This document shows, piece after piece, positions 6,534-12,606 of a stretch of DNA of 12,606 nt (its first letter is position 1; each line of letters begins with the position of its first letter). The stretch is from Candidatus Poribacteria bacterium (lineage in GTDB: Bacteria; Poribacteria; WGA-4E; WGA-3G): contig VXZL01000352.1 in NCBI GenBank assembly GCA_009845505.1, positions 1 through 12,606 of the forward strand, read 5' to 3'. The position numbers and the translations under genes are program-made. Below the pieces are notes generated by a model, which made no database searches, was not told where the DNA came from, and worked only from the letters and a program-made list of their open reading frames with translations.

Positions 6534-7367
6534 ATGGCGGTAACATTTCTATCAGTGGGTCATTTTTGTTATGATGTCTCGCCAAATGGCTATATTCTTG
6601 GTGGATCCGCCTCGTATTCGACACTAACTGCACGAAATCTGGGGCATCACGCCCGTGCTATCACGGCTGTAGGTGCGAATTTTGACCGGCAAAACCCGCT
6701 ATTGGATGGCATAAAAACTGTTTATTGTGAATCGTCTGAAACGACGATTTTTGATAACCAATACGACGAAAAAGGACATAGGCAGCAGTTTATCTTGGGT
6801 TCGGCAAGGAAACTAAAAGGAGCCGATGTTCCTGTTGAGTGGCGTACAAGCAATATAGTTTACTTGTGTCCGATTGCCAATGAAGTTTCCGCGGAACTTG
6901 TTCACTGTTTTAGCAAGGATACATTGATAGGTGCCACACCGCAGGGTTGGCTCCGGCAGTGGGATGCGAGTGGAAGGGTTGAAGCAAAACGTTGGGCGAC
7001 AGCTGAGCAAATCTTGCCCTACATTGATGTCTTAATTCTCAGTGATGAGGACATCCGTGCTTATCCAAATGAATTGGAGAGATATATCCAGCTGGCTCCA
7101 ATCGTTGTGCTGACGCGAGGTGCAAGGGGGGCAACGCTGTTTCAAAACGGCGCGCAACTTGAGTCCACAGCGTATTCCGTAACCGAGATTGATCCTACGG
7201 GTGCTGGTGATGTTTTCGCAACCTCCTTTTTGATTGACTATTATCAAAATCGGACTGTCGAGAGGGCACTGAACTTCGCACATTGTGTCGCTTCTTTTGC
7301 TGTGGAAGGTATTGGAACATCTTGTATTCCAAAACTCGCCCAAGTGCTGTTGAGGTTAAAGATATAG
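6534..7367 (+). CDS. PfkB-family carbohydrate kinase
   Basis: A 277-residue ribokinase-fold kinase. The C-terminal PfkB signature DPTGAGDVFATSF (220-232) holds the anion hole and the catalytic base Asp226. The N-terminal GGSASYS (23-29) forms the substrate-side glycine pair. VLTRGARGATLF (192-203) matches the strand before the ATP site. The protein is shorter than ribokinase (about 310), with a compact lid region. It should phosphorylate a sugar or polyol with ATP in the cytoplasm. The short GG-A-Y-S start resembles the inositol-kinase-like branch, but the substrate is not determined by sequence. The ATG at 6534 has a somewhat distant GGGA. It is the third gene of the Nudix-mutarotase-kinase group, so phosphorylation of the mutarotated sugar is a reasonable inference. 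Confidence 0.88.
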   Translation: MAVTFLSVGHFCYDVSPNGYILGGSASYSTLTARNLGHHARAITAVGANFDRQNPLLDGIKTVYCESSETTIFDNQYDEKGHRQQFILGSARKLKGADVPVEWRTSNIVYLCPIANEVSAELVHCFSKDTLIGATPQGWLRQWDASGRVEAKRWATAEQILPYIDVLILSDEDIRAYPNELERYIQLAPIVVLTRGARGATLFQNGAQLESTAYSVTEIDPTGAGDVFATSFLIDYYQNRTVERALNFAHCVASFAVEGIGTSCIPKLAQVLLRLKI

Positions 7368-7369
7368 TA

Positions 7370-7390
7370 AATAGTTAACCGATAACTATT
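7370..7390. repeat. Short perfect inverted repeat between kinase and coiled-coil genes
   Basis: The 8-bp arms AATAGTTA (7370-7377) and TAACTATT (7383-7390) flank a 5-nt loop, between the kinase stop and the next gene's ribosome site. The stem is AT-rich and no T-run follows, so it is a poor intrinsic terminator. It could be an operator for a dimeric regulator or an mRNA hairpin, or chance in an AT-rich spacer. Confidence 0.35.
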
Positions 7391-7403
7391 AAAAGAGAGA
7401 TTT

Positions 7404-8258
7404 ATGGCGATCCATTACGATTTTATCGCGTACAGCAGTAGGACATCAGCAACCCATTGGATTATTGGGATGAAGGCGATTCAGGGCGAGGTGCCGCTGG
7501 ATATTGTCATACCTGACGATCAAGTGACCATTGACCCTGACAATCCGGAAGTCGTCGGTGTTTTGACAACAGAGGGATTAGAGCGGGAAAGTGCCGATGG
7601 CTTGGAACTTTACCGCTATCTCCGGCGTTTGAATCCAAAGAAAAATGAGGCTTTTAACTACAATGAGGTTGTTATTCGGAATATCCATAGCCGTTTGAAC
7701 ACACTGCGGGTTAACCAAGAACTTCGGGTGCAGATAACCTATACCGAACGGAAAGAACCGTATGCCCGCTTTTCATATCAAATTAAGTTATTAGATGTTT
7801 CGGAACAATCAGAGGCGAACCCTTCTGATAGCGAACGCTCTCAAATTACAACACCGTATGCCGAAGGTGGGCATCAGCACCTACCCGAACAGAAAAGTGT
7901 TGAGAATCCAAACCAACCGATTTATAGAACGACGAGTACGCTCGAGAAATTAATCGCTTTTACCCAAAAACTCCAAAAAGAATTGGATCAGACCCAAGAA
8001 CGTCTCGGGGTGGTGATTAACAAAGTTCAGCAATTGGAGGAGGATCGGCAGCAGTTCCGCGAGATACATAACCTCATTGAGGAGATTCTCAACCGAATCA
8101 GCCGCTTAGAAGGTTTGGACCCCCGAATTCAGTATCTTGAAGCAGATCGGCAGCAGCTCCAGGATCTTCAGCAAACTTTACGAAAGTTTCTCATAGCATT
8201 GAACCAACAGACGAGAGTATCGCTGCAGGAAAATGACGAGATTGCAATGAATGAGTAA
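7404..8258 (+). CDS. Coiled-coil protein of unknown function
   Basis: A 284-residue soluble protein with no signal peptide or membrane segment; I do not recognise the family. Residues 1-132 look like a compact, beta-rich domain that opens with HYDFIAYSSRTSATHWIIGM and contains acidic DDQVTIDPDNPE (38-49). Residues 133-177 are a polar Ser/Pro/Gln linker. Residues 178-268 form a coiled coil rich in Leu, Gln and Glu, with a clear 34-residue duplication: LEEDRQQF (211-218) and LEADRQQL (245-252) are aligned copies. At DNA level the 12-mer gatcggcagcag recurs at 8043 and 8145, exactly 102 bp apart. The coiled coil suggests dimerisation or a partner-binding role. AGAGAG lies a few bases before the ATG. 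It sits 36 nt after the kinase, so it is probably co-transcribed, but no link to sugar metabolism can be shown. Confidence 0.75.
   Translation: MAIHYDFIAYSSRTSATHWIIGMKAIQGEVPLDIVIPDDQVTIDPDNPEVVGVLTTEGLERESADGLELYRYLRRLNPKKNEAFNYNEVVIRNIHSRLNTLRVNQELRVQITYTERKEPYARFSYQIKLLDVSEQSEANPSDSERSQITTPYAEGGHQHLPEQKSVENPNQPIYRTTSTLEKLIAFTQKLQKELDQTQERLGVVINKVQQLEEDRQQFREIHNLIEEILNRISRLEGLDPRIQYLEADRQQLQDLQQTLRKFLIALNQQTRVSLQENDEIAMNE
8043..8156 (+). repeat. In-frame internal duplication in the coiled-coil gene
   Basis: Two copies of gatcggcagcag start at 8043 and 8145, 102 bp (34 codons) apart. Each sits within a longer similar block that encodes LE(E/A)DRQQ(F/L). This looks like an ancient tandem duplication within the coiled coil rather than a mobile repeat. 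Confidence 0.55.
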
Positions 8259-8276
8259 TACCTGTGAAAAATGCTA

Positions 8277-8294
8277 ACAGGCGATTTTGCCTGT
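8277..8294 (+). other. Intercistronic hairpin before the TIM-barrel gene
   Basis: A perfect 6-bp GC-rich stem, ACAGGC (8277-8282) and GCCTGT (8289-8294), with loop gatttt, in the 63-nt gap between two plus-strand genes. No T-run follows, so it is not a standard terminator. It could protect or process mRNA between the two genes. Confidence 0.35.
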
Positions 8295-8306
8295 ATGCCG
8301 GTGAGA

Positions 8307-8313
8307 AAAGGAG
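8307..8313 (+). promoter_or_regulatory. Shine-Dalgarno that decides the TIM-barrel gene start
   Basis: AAAGGAG lies 8 nt before the ATG at 8322. It excludes an upstream ATG at 8271 that would otherwise extend the protein by 17 atypical residues and run through the hairpin. Confidence 0.7.
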
Positions 8314-8321
8314 TGTTCGGT

Positions 8322-9122
8322 ATGATGAAATTGGGTACGATGTCCCTAAATGTGAGAAATACGACGGCTACTGCTTTCGCACAATTGGTATATGATCTCG
8401 GATTTGATGTGATTGAGTTGCATTCAAGTGCGTTTGAATCGACCGATGCGGACTATCTACGTGGGTTGAAGATGGATCTCATGCGGAAAGGATTACCCTT
8501 AGGTTACATCGGTATTAGCAATAACTTCGGCCGTCCTGTTGAGGAGCACCACGAGCAAGTCGCGTTAATCAAGCAGTGGATAGATGTTGCGGCTTTTATG
8601 AGCTGCCCATTGGTTAGAGTCTTTGCTGCTTATGTTCCTGACGATTGTGAAGATGAAGAGACGTTGTGGCCACCGATGATTGAAGCCTTCAAGGAGGTCG
8701 CTGAATACGGTCATGAGTCGGGGATCCTCGTCGGGTTACAGAATCACAACCATAACAACGTCACGCGGGACGGCGCGGCGGTTTTACGCGCTTTAAATGG
8801 GACAGACCATCCCTATTTTACACATATTTTAGATACCGGACAGTATGCGGGTTCTCCGGGCGCGAGTGGACATCGCGGTTCGTCACACCCAGGTTACGAC
8901 TGTTATGCGAGTATTGAACAAACGGCACCGCATGCGGTGTATGTCCGGACGAAGTTTTATCAGATTGATAGCGGCGTGGAGGAGTGGTTAGATTACCCGC
9001 GTATTTTAGACATTTTGCGCGGGGTCGGCTATAACGGATGTCTATCTATTGTCTACGAAGGTGAATCGGATCCGGTTGAATCGATGCGAAAAGCGAGAAG
9101 TTATATGGAGTCTATATTGTAA
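8322..9122 (+). CDS. Sugar phosphate isomerase/epimerase-like TIM-barrel protein
   Basis: A 266-residue TIM barrel of the xylose-isomerase-like/AP-endonuclease-2 family. It opens with KLGTMSLNVR (strand 1) and has FDVIELHSS (28-36, strand 2), LVRVFAAYVP (97-106), GILVGLQNHNHNNV (134-147), HILDTGQY (168-175), YVRTKFY (207-213) and LSIVYEGE (241-248, strand 8). Family members isomerise, epimerise or dehydrate sugars and inositols, using a divalent metal held by Glu, Asp, His and Glu. By eye, the strand-5 Glu is Gln140 (LQNH instead of LENH) and the strand-7 His site reads VRTKF, while Asp171 and Glu247 remain. The metal site may therefore differ from that of the second such protein at 11917. 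The start is set by a strong Shine-Dalgarno. An alcohol dehydrogenase gene follows 28 nt downstream, suggesting a shared pathway. Confidence 0.82.
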   Translation: MMKLGTMSLNVRNTTATAFAQLVYDLGFDVIELHSSAFESTDADYLRGLKMDLMRKGLPLGYIGISNNFGRPVEEHHEQVALIKQWIDVAAFMSCPLVRVFAAYVPDDCEDEETLWPPMIEAFKEVAEYGHESGILVGLQNHNHNNVTRDGAAVLRALNGTDHPYFTHILDTGQYAGSPGASGHRGSSHPGYDCYASIEQTAPHAVYVRTKFYQIDSGVEEWLDYPRILDILRGVGYNGCLSIVYEGESDPVESMRKARSYMESIL

Positions 9123-9150
9123 CCATATTACGGCGTAGAGCGAGGGAAAA

Positions 9151-10254
9151 ATGAAAACGCGTGCTGCGGTTATGTATGAACATAATCAACCTGTTATTGT
9201 TGAGGAACTTGAATTAGATGAACCGAAGGCGAACGAGGTACTCGTTCGGACCGCGGCGAGTGGTGTCTGCCATTCCGATTTGTCGGTCGTCACTGGGGCT
9301 ATCTATTACAATGCTGCTGTGGCACTTGGACATGAAGGCGCAGGTGTTATTGAACGCGTTGGCGACGATGTCACTGGGTTTCGTCCAGGTGACCACGTGA
9401 TCTTATCTTTCGTCAGTTATTGTGGCGGTTGTCGCATGTGCCAGATGGAAAAAGTCTGTCTCTGTGAGAGTTACGATGTCCCGCGCGGTTTTCAGTTGGA
9501 TGGCACCTATCGCCTCTGGAACAGTTCGGGGGATGGTATCCTACAGATGGCGCGGATTGCGACGATGTCTGAATACATGGTTGTCCCTCAGCAAAACCTT
9601 GTCAAGATTGACGATCGCTATTCATTGGAGCAGGCAGCACTCGTGGGGTGTGGTGTAACGACAGGTGTCGGTGCTGTGTTGAATACTGCGAAGGTGGAAC
9701 CCGGAAGTTCTGTGGCGGTCATCGGGACGGGTGGTGTCGGTTTGAACGCCATTCAAGGTGCCGTGCTTGCACGAGCAGAGCGAATTATCGCCGTTGATAT
9801 TGCCGAGAGGAAACTCGATTTTGCGAAAAGTTTTGGCGCGACGGATGTTGTTGATGCCTCAACGTCCGATCCAGTTGAAGCCGTGCGTGAATTGACGGCG
9901 GGTCTCGGTGTAGACTATGCGTTTGAAGTGATTGGGAATCCGAAAACTATCTTGCAAGCCTACAATATGGTCCGGGCGGCTGGTACTGCTGTCATTGTCG
10001 GGATGGCACATCATGAATCAGATGTTAGTATTCCGGCGCAACACCTCGTTTCAACAGAGAGACGGTTGATCGGTTCGTTTTATGGTTCGTGTCAGCCGAA
10101 AGTGGATATGCCGAGGCTTCTCAATCTCTATACAGAAGGTAAACTGAAGTTAGATGAGTTGATTACGCGGCACTATCGGCTTGAGCAGATTAATGAGGCG
10201 TTCGCCGACATGGAGGCGGGTGAAAATGCGCGTGGTGTTATTCTTTTTAATTAG
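9151..10254 (+). CDS. Zinc-dependent alcohol dehydrogenase (MDR superfamily)
   Basis: A 367-residue medium-chain dehydrogenase/reductase with both zinc sites. The catalytic zinc ligands are Cys40 (GVCHSD), His61-Glu62 (GHEGAGVIE) and Cys167. The structural zinc ligands are Cys91, 94, 97 and 105 in CGGCRMCQMEKVCLC. The Rossmann motif GTGGVG (192-197) followed by Asp216 after strand 2 (AVDIAERK) points to NAD rather than NADP. Length and motifs match the class-III-like branch that oxidises primary or secondary alcohols to aldehydes or ketones. The physiological substrate is unknown; beside the TIM-barrel isomerase it may oxidise a sugar or polyol. A GAGGG lies just before the ATG. The gene sits 28 nt after the TIM-barrel gene and 39 nt before the methyltransferase. 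Confidence 0.93.
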   Translation: MKTRAAVMYEHNQPVIVEELELDEPKANEVLVRTAASGVCHSDLSVVTGAIYYNAAVALGHEGAGVIERVGDDVTGFRPGDHVILSFVSYCGGCRMCQMEKVCLCESYDVPRGFQLDGTYRLWNSSGDGILQMARIATMSEYMVVPQQNLVKIDDRYSLEQAALVGCGVTTGVGAVLNTAKVEPGSSVAVIGTGGVGLNAIQGAVLARAERIIAVDIAERKLDFAKSFGATDVVDASTSDPVEAVRELTAGLGVDYAFEVIGNPKTILQAYNMVRAAGTAVIVGMAHHESDVSIPAQHLVSTERRLIGSFYGSCQPKVDMPRLLNLYTEGKLKLDELITRHYRLEQINEAFADMEAGENARGVILFN

Positions 10255-10293
10255 CCGTTATAGGTTAGCAGAACGCCCCGACAGCCAATTACT

Positions 10294-11076
10294 ATGAAAT
10301 CGGTACATAACGCAGTCCGAGAGCAGTTTAGCCAGCATGCAAACTATTATGCCCAGAGCAGCGCACATGCTGAGGGGGATACCTTAGACATTATCCTCGA
10401 TTTCGCCGAGCCGCAAGGCACAGAACGGACGCTGGATATTGCGACAGGAACAGGATTCACAGCGTTTAAGCTCGCACCAAAAGTCGCTTCTGTGATTGCC
10501 ACCGACCTGACACCGGCGATGCTTACGAAGGCAGCTGAACTTGCGGAAGAAAAATCTATAAAAAACATCTCTTTTTCTCTTGCTGCTGCGGAATCTTTGC
10601 CTTTTGCCGATGCTTCGTTAGATTCAGTAACCTGCCGAATTGCCCCTCATCATTTCCAAGATGTCCCTGCCTTTTTGAGCGAGGTGCATCGGGTTTTATG
10701 CCCGGATGGACGCTTCTGCATGGTGGATTCTGTCGTGCCTGAATCGAAGGAATTGATAGCATGGCAGAATCGGGTGGAGTGGCTCCGAGACAACTCTCAT
10801 GTGTATGGGTATCCGCCATCTGAGTGGGATGCAATGATTGCGGATGCAGGATTGTCCCTTGAAAAGACAGCACTCGTCCGAAATGCCCAAATGTCGTTTC
10901 TGTGGTGGGTGCGTCCAGAGGAAAACCCGCCGGAGGTCGTGCAGGAAATCCGTGATGCGTTCGCCAATCTCTCTCCTGACGAGGCGAAAGAACACTACAC
11001 AGTTCATCCAGCGGGTGATGATTTCTATTTTTCTTGGCCCATGTATGCGGTTAAGGCGAGACGCACTGGCAACTGA
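10294..11076 (+). CDS. Class I SAM-dependent methyltransferase (UbiE-like fold)
   Basis: A 260-residue Rossmann-fold methyltransferase. Motif I is LDIATGTGFTA (47-57). The acidic residue that binds the SAM ribose is Asp71 (ATDLTPAML). Motif IV-like PFADASLDSVTCRIAPHHF spans 103-121, and post-motif VHRVLCPDGRFCMVDSV spans 131-147. This order is that of the Methyltransf_11/UbiE type. The C-terminal 100 residues (WLRDNSHVYGYPPSEW and a Trp-rich FLWWVRPEE segment) are family-specific and may shape the acceptor pocket. The acceptor is unknown; quinones or small molecules are possible, and this is not strong evidence for ubiE/menG itself. No good Shine-Dalgarno precedes the ATG. The gene ends 3 nt from the convergent RraA-like gene. 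Confidence 0.87.
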   Translation: MKSVHNAVREQFSQHANYYAQSSAHAEGDTLDIILDFAEPQGTERTLDIATGTGFTAFKLAPKVASVIATDLTPAMLTKAAELAEEKSIKNISFSLAAAESLPFADASLDSVTCRIAPHHFQDVPAFLSEVHRVLCPDGRFCMVDSVVPESKELIAWQNRVEWLRDNSHVYGYPPSEWDAMIADAGLSLEKTALVRNAQMSFLWWVRPEENPPEVVQEIRDAFANLSPDEAKEHYTVHPAGDDFYFSWPMYAVKARRTGN

Positions 11077-11079
11077 TGT

Positions 11080-11883
11080 TTATTGCTCCTCTCGCCATTT
11101 CGCAAAGTCTGCCTCAATCTCCTCAGACCATTTCCGATCTATTTCACCTGGGGTATAGACACCTTCACGCAACCGTTGATGTCCAAACCGGTCTCGGAGA
11201 GCCACCTCTTCGCCGCGTTCAACGACTTGTTGCGCGAAATGTGGCGGAATAAAAATAATCCCGCCGCGTCTCCCCAAAACCACATCCCCCGGTAAAACCG
11301 TCGCCTCCGCAATACGAATCGGGATATTAATACCGGTGAGTGTCACATTTGCAATGCCAGTCGGATCTACACCACGCACAAACGTCGCAAAATCAGGTAA
11401 CTCATAAATGCCGTCCAGGTCGCGGATACCGCCGTCAATGACCATCCCCGTTCCTGTTTTCGCAAAGATGGAATTGCCGAGGTTGTCACCCGCAAAGGTG
11501 CCGTCCTTGACCTTACCAAAAAGGTCAACGACGATGACATCATCGCGGACGAGTGTATCAATAACCCACGAGTTTTGCCCACCGACGCATCCATCTTTTT
11601 CGCCTTGTGCAGAGATAGCGTCGTTAAAGTCAGGTCGAATCGGCACAAAAGCACACGTCACCGCTCTACCCACCAGAATTCGGTCTGGATGGAGATTCAT
11701 CCAATCGCCAGCGAATTGGAATTTATAGTTATTGCCATTCAGAACACCCCACGCCTGTTCGATGCTAATCGCTTTCATGCGTTGGAGAATATCATCGGGA
11801 ACGCGCGGTCGTCCATCAGGGAACCGATCGCCTTCCCATAGGTGTGTCATCGCGAGGATGCTCTCTTTATCAATAAGTCGCAT
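11080..11883 (-). CDS. RraA / HMG-aldolase family protein
   Basis: A 267-residue protein of the RraA-like family, which includes 4-hydroxy-4-methyl-2-oxoglutarate (HMG) aldolases and the RNase E inhibitor RraA. The aldolase signature D-x20-R-D is intact: Asp133 in GDNLGN, then exactly 20 residues, then Arg154-Asp155 in DGGIRDLDG. VLPGDVVLGRRGGIIFIPP (196-214) is the conserved C-terminal block. About 60 extra N-terminal residues and a C-terminal charged tail make it longer than E. coli RraA (about 160), as in larger lyase-type members. It probably cleaves or decarboxylates a hydroxy-oxoacid with a divalent metal in the cytoplasm; regulation of RNase E is unlikely for this form. It starts 33 nt after the second TIM-barrel gene and is very likely co-transcribed with it, suggesting retro-aldol cleavage in the same sugar-acid pathway. 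Confidence 0.87.
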   Translation of the reverse strand: MRLIDKESILAMTHLWEGDRFPDGRPRVPDDILQRMKAISIEQAWGVLNGNNYKFQFAGDWMNLHPDRILVGRAVTCAFVPIRPDFNDAISAQGEKDGCVGGQNSWVIDTLVRDDVIVVDLFGKVKDGTFAGDNLGNSIFAKTGTGMVIDGGIRDLDGIYELPDFATFVRGVDPTGIANVTLTGINIPIRIAEATVLPGDVVLGRRGGIIFIPPHFAQQVVERGEEVALRDRFGHQRLREGVYTPGEIDRKWSEEIEADFAKWREEQ

Positions 11884-11916
11884 GTTAAGTCTCTTTCTAT
11901 CGGAGGATGTATTTAC

Positions 11917-12606
11917 CTATAGACCTGCGTTTTCCCACACCTGATCCAACGATTCCGCTGTCGCTTTCGCTGCATCTGCGGGTTCCATGTTGTTTACTTT
12001 TTGACTGAACGGTTCAGGGGTCACAGGTCCCTCATAACCGATTTCTGTCAGAATTTGCATCAATTCAGTCAGTGGGATTACGCCAGTTTCAGCGGGAAGG
12101 CACCTAATATTGTCAATCTGATCGTACGGGTCAATGCCAGCTGGAGCGTCATTGATGTGGACGTAAACGACATCTGATACAGAGAGTTTGCGGACATCGT
12201 CTATAGCCGAACGACAGGTGTACCAGTGCCATGTATCGAATAGCAGCCCGACGTTCCCTGTCCCGACCGCTGCGGCGAGCCCTAACATCGCATCCATCGA
12301 ATAGGCGAAAAGGTACTTGGAACCTGCGCGGCTCGTCGCCGGTCCAATGAACTCAAGCCCGATTGAGTGTCCGTGTTCTTTGAGAATCTCAGCGATAGGT
12401 CGAAGGCGTTTAACAGAAAAATCCCAGTTTTCCTGAAAGGTCATGTCATTTGAAGCGGGTCCGACGACAGTGGTCGTCCGATAACAACCGAGTTCCGCGG
12501 CGAGTGCTGCACGTTCGGGAAGTTGTGCTAAACCGGCATCATAGTCAGCATCGGGACCCCGCCAATTCACACCAAATCCCCAGCCACCCATAGCAATGCC
12601 AGCGTC
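11917..12606 (-). CDS. Sugar phosphate isomerase/epimerase (TIM barrel), N-terminus cut by right edge
   Basis: About 229 C-terminal residues are visible; the frame stays open to the edge, so the first one or two beta strands are missing. An internal Met at 12591 should not be taken as the start, because the text before it is in frame and reads like family sequence. The metal-binding pattern of the family is complete by eye: Glu in GLEFIGP (strand 5), Asp and His in FDTWHWY (strand 6), His in VYVHINDAP (strand 7) and Glu in VTPEPFS (strand 8). GVIPLTELMQILTEIGYEG is the usual block before the last strand. Members include hydroxypyruvate isomerase, tagatose/fructose epimerases and inosose dehydratase. 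The HIND and PEPF blocks fit the IolE/IolI/Hyi-like branch, but the substrate is open. It is upstream of, and 33 nt from, the RraA-like aldolase gene. Confidence 0.85.
   Translation of the reverse strand, partial: DAGIAMGGWGFGVNWRGPDADYDAGLAQLPERAALAAELGCYRTTTVVGPASNDMTFQENWDFSVKRLRPIAEILKEHGHSIGLEFIGPATSRAGSKYLFAYSMDAMLGLAAAVGTGNVGLLFDTWHWYTCRSAIDDVRKLSVSDVVYVHINDAPAGIDPYDQIDNIRCLPAETGVIPLTELMQILTEIGYEGPVTPEPFSQKVNNMEPADAAKATAESLDQVWENAGL

Noticed and set aside
8277..8294. Intrinsic terminator after the coiled-coil gene
   Set aside because: The stem is only 6 bp and no T-run follows, so it is reported only as a hairpin.
8271..8321. Upstream ATG for the TIM-barrel gene
   Set aside because: A strong AAAGGAG is spaced 8 nt before the ATG at 8322, and the extra 17 residues run through an intercistronic hairpin.
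10294..11076. Naming the methyltransferase ubiE or menG
   Set aside because: Only the general SAM-binding motifs match; the C-terminal part and the neighbourhood give no sign of quinone synthesis.
11080..11883. True RraA regulator of RNase E
   Set aside because: The protein is about 100 residues longer than E. coli RraA, keeps the aldolase D-x20-R-D motif and sits with a sugar isomerase gene, so a lyase role is more likely.
11917..12591. Complete gene starting at the Met at 12591
   Set aside because: The frame continues to the window edge, and the protein would lack the first beta strands of the barrel; it is better read as a truncated gene.
1..12606. Defence system, CRISPR array, prophage or insertion sequence
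   Set aside because: No repeat-spacer pattern, transposase, integrase, terminal inverted repeats or tRNA-like attachment site was seen on either strand.

Overview
This 12.6 kb window is ordinary, densely coding bacterial chromosome of moderate GC. It carries 15 protein genes, two of them cut by the window edges. I see no RNA genes, insertion sequences, CRISPR arrays or phage genes. The gene set combines an RraA/HMG-aldolase-like protein, two sugar-phosphate-isomerase TIM barrels, a rhamnose-mutarotase-family protein, a PfkB kinase, a zinc alcohol dehydrogenase and a TonB-like/VWA protein. This looks like an uncultured, carbohydrate-degrading, probably Gram-negative lineage; Candidatus Poribacteria or a similar group is my weak guess from gene style alone.

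Left half (1-5477, all minus strand). Read in the direction of transcription, it starts with a membrane-anchored VWA protein (4395-5477) whose N-terminus resembles TonB. A GT-C-like multi-spanning membrane protein follows (2815-4356). A good sigma70-type promoter then lies just after the GT-C stop codon and appears to start a second unit. That unit contains peptide deformylase def, the sulfur transferase larE, a small two-segment membrane protein that overlaps larE, and the glycolate-oxidase iron-sulfur subunit glcF, which runs off the left edge. LarE makes the nickel-pincer cofactor used by 2-hydroxyacid racemases, and GlcF belongs to 2-hydroxyacid oxidation, so their co-location suggests hydroxyacid metabolism.

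Centre (5478-5758). A 281-bp divergent intergenic region holds one plausible promoter facing each way.

Right half (5759-11076, plus strand). A Nudix hydrolase overlaps a rhamnose-mutarotase-family gene by 4 nt. Next come a PfkB sugar kinase, a coiled-coil protein of unknown function, a TIM-barrel epimerase-like protein, a zinc alcohol dehydrogenase and a SAM methyltransferase. Spacers are short (23-63 nt), so these are probably one or two transcripts. The methyltransferase converges, with only 3 nt between stop codons, on a minus-strand pair: an RraA-like aldolase family protein and a second TIM-barrel sugar isomerase cut by the right edge.

Taken together, the right half looks like part of a catabolic set for an unusual sugar or sugar acid: anomer interconversion, phosphorylation, isomerisation, dehydrogenation and retro-aldol cleavage. 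The substrate cannot be read from sequence. The most unusual single items are the TonB-like/VWA fusion, the three-cysteine LarE beside glcF, the altered metal-site residues in one TIM-barrel protein, and a Nudix box with its conserved glycine replaced by aspartate.
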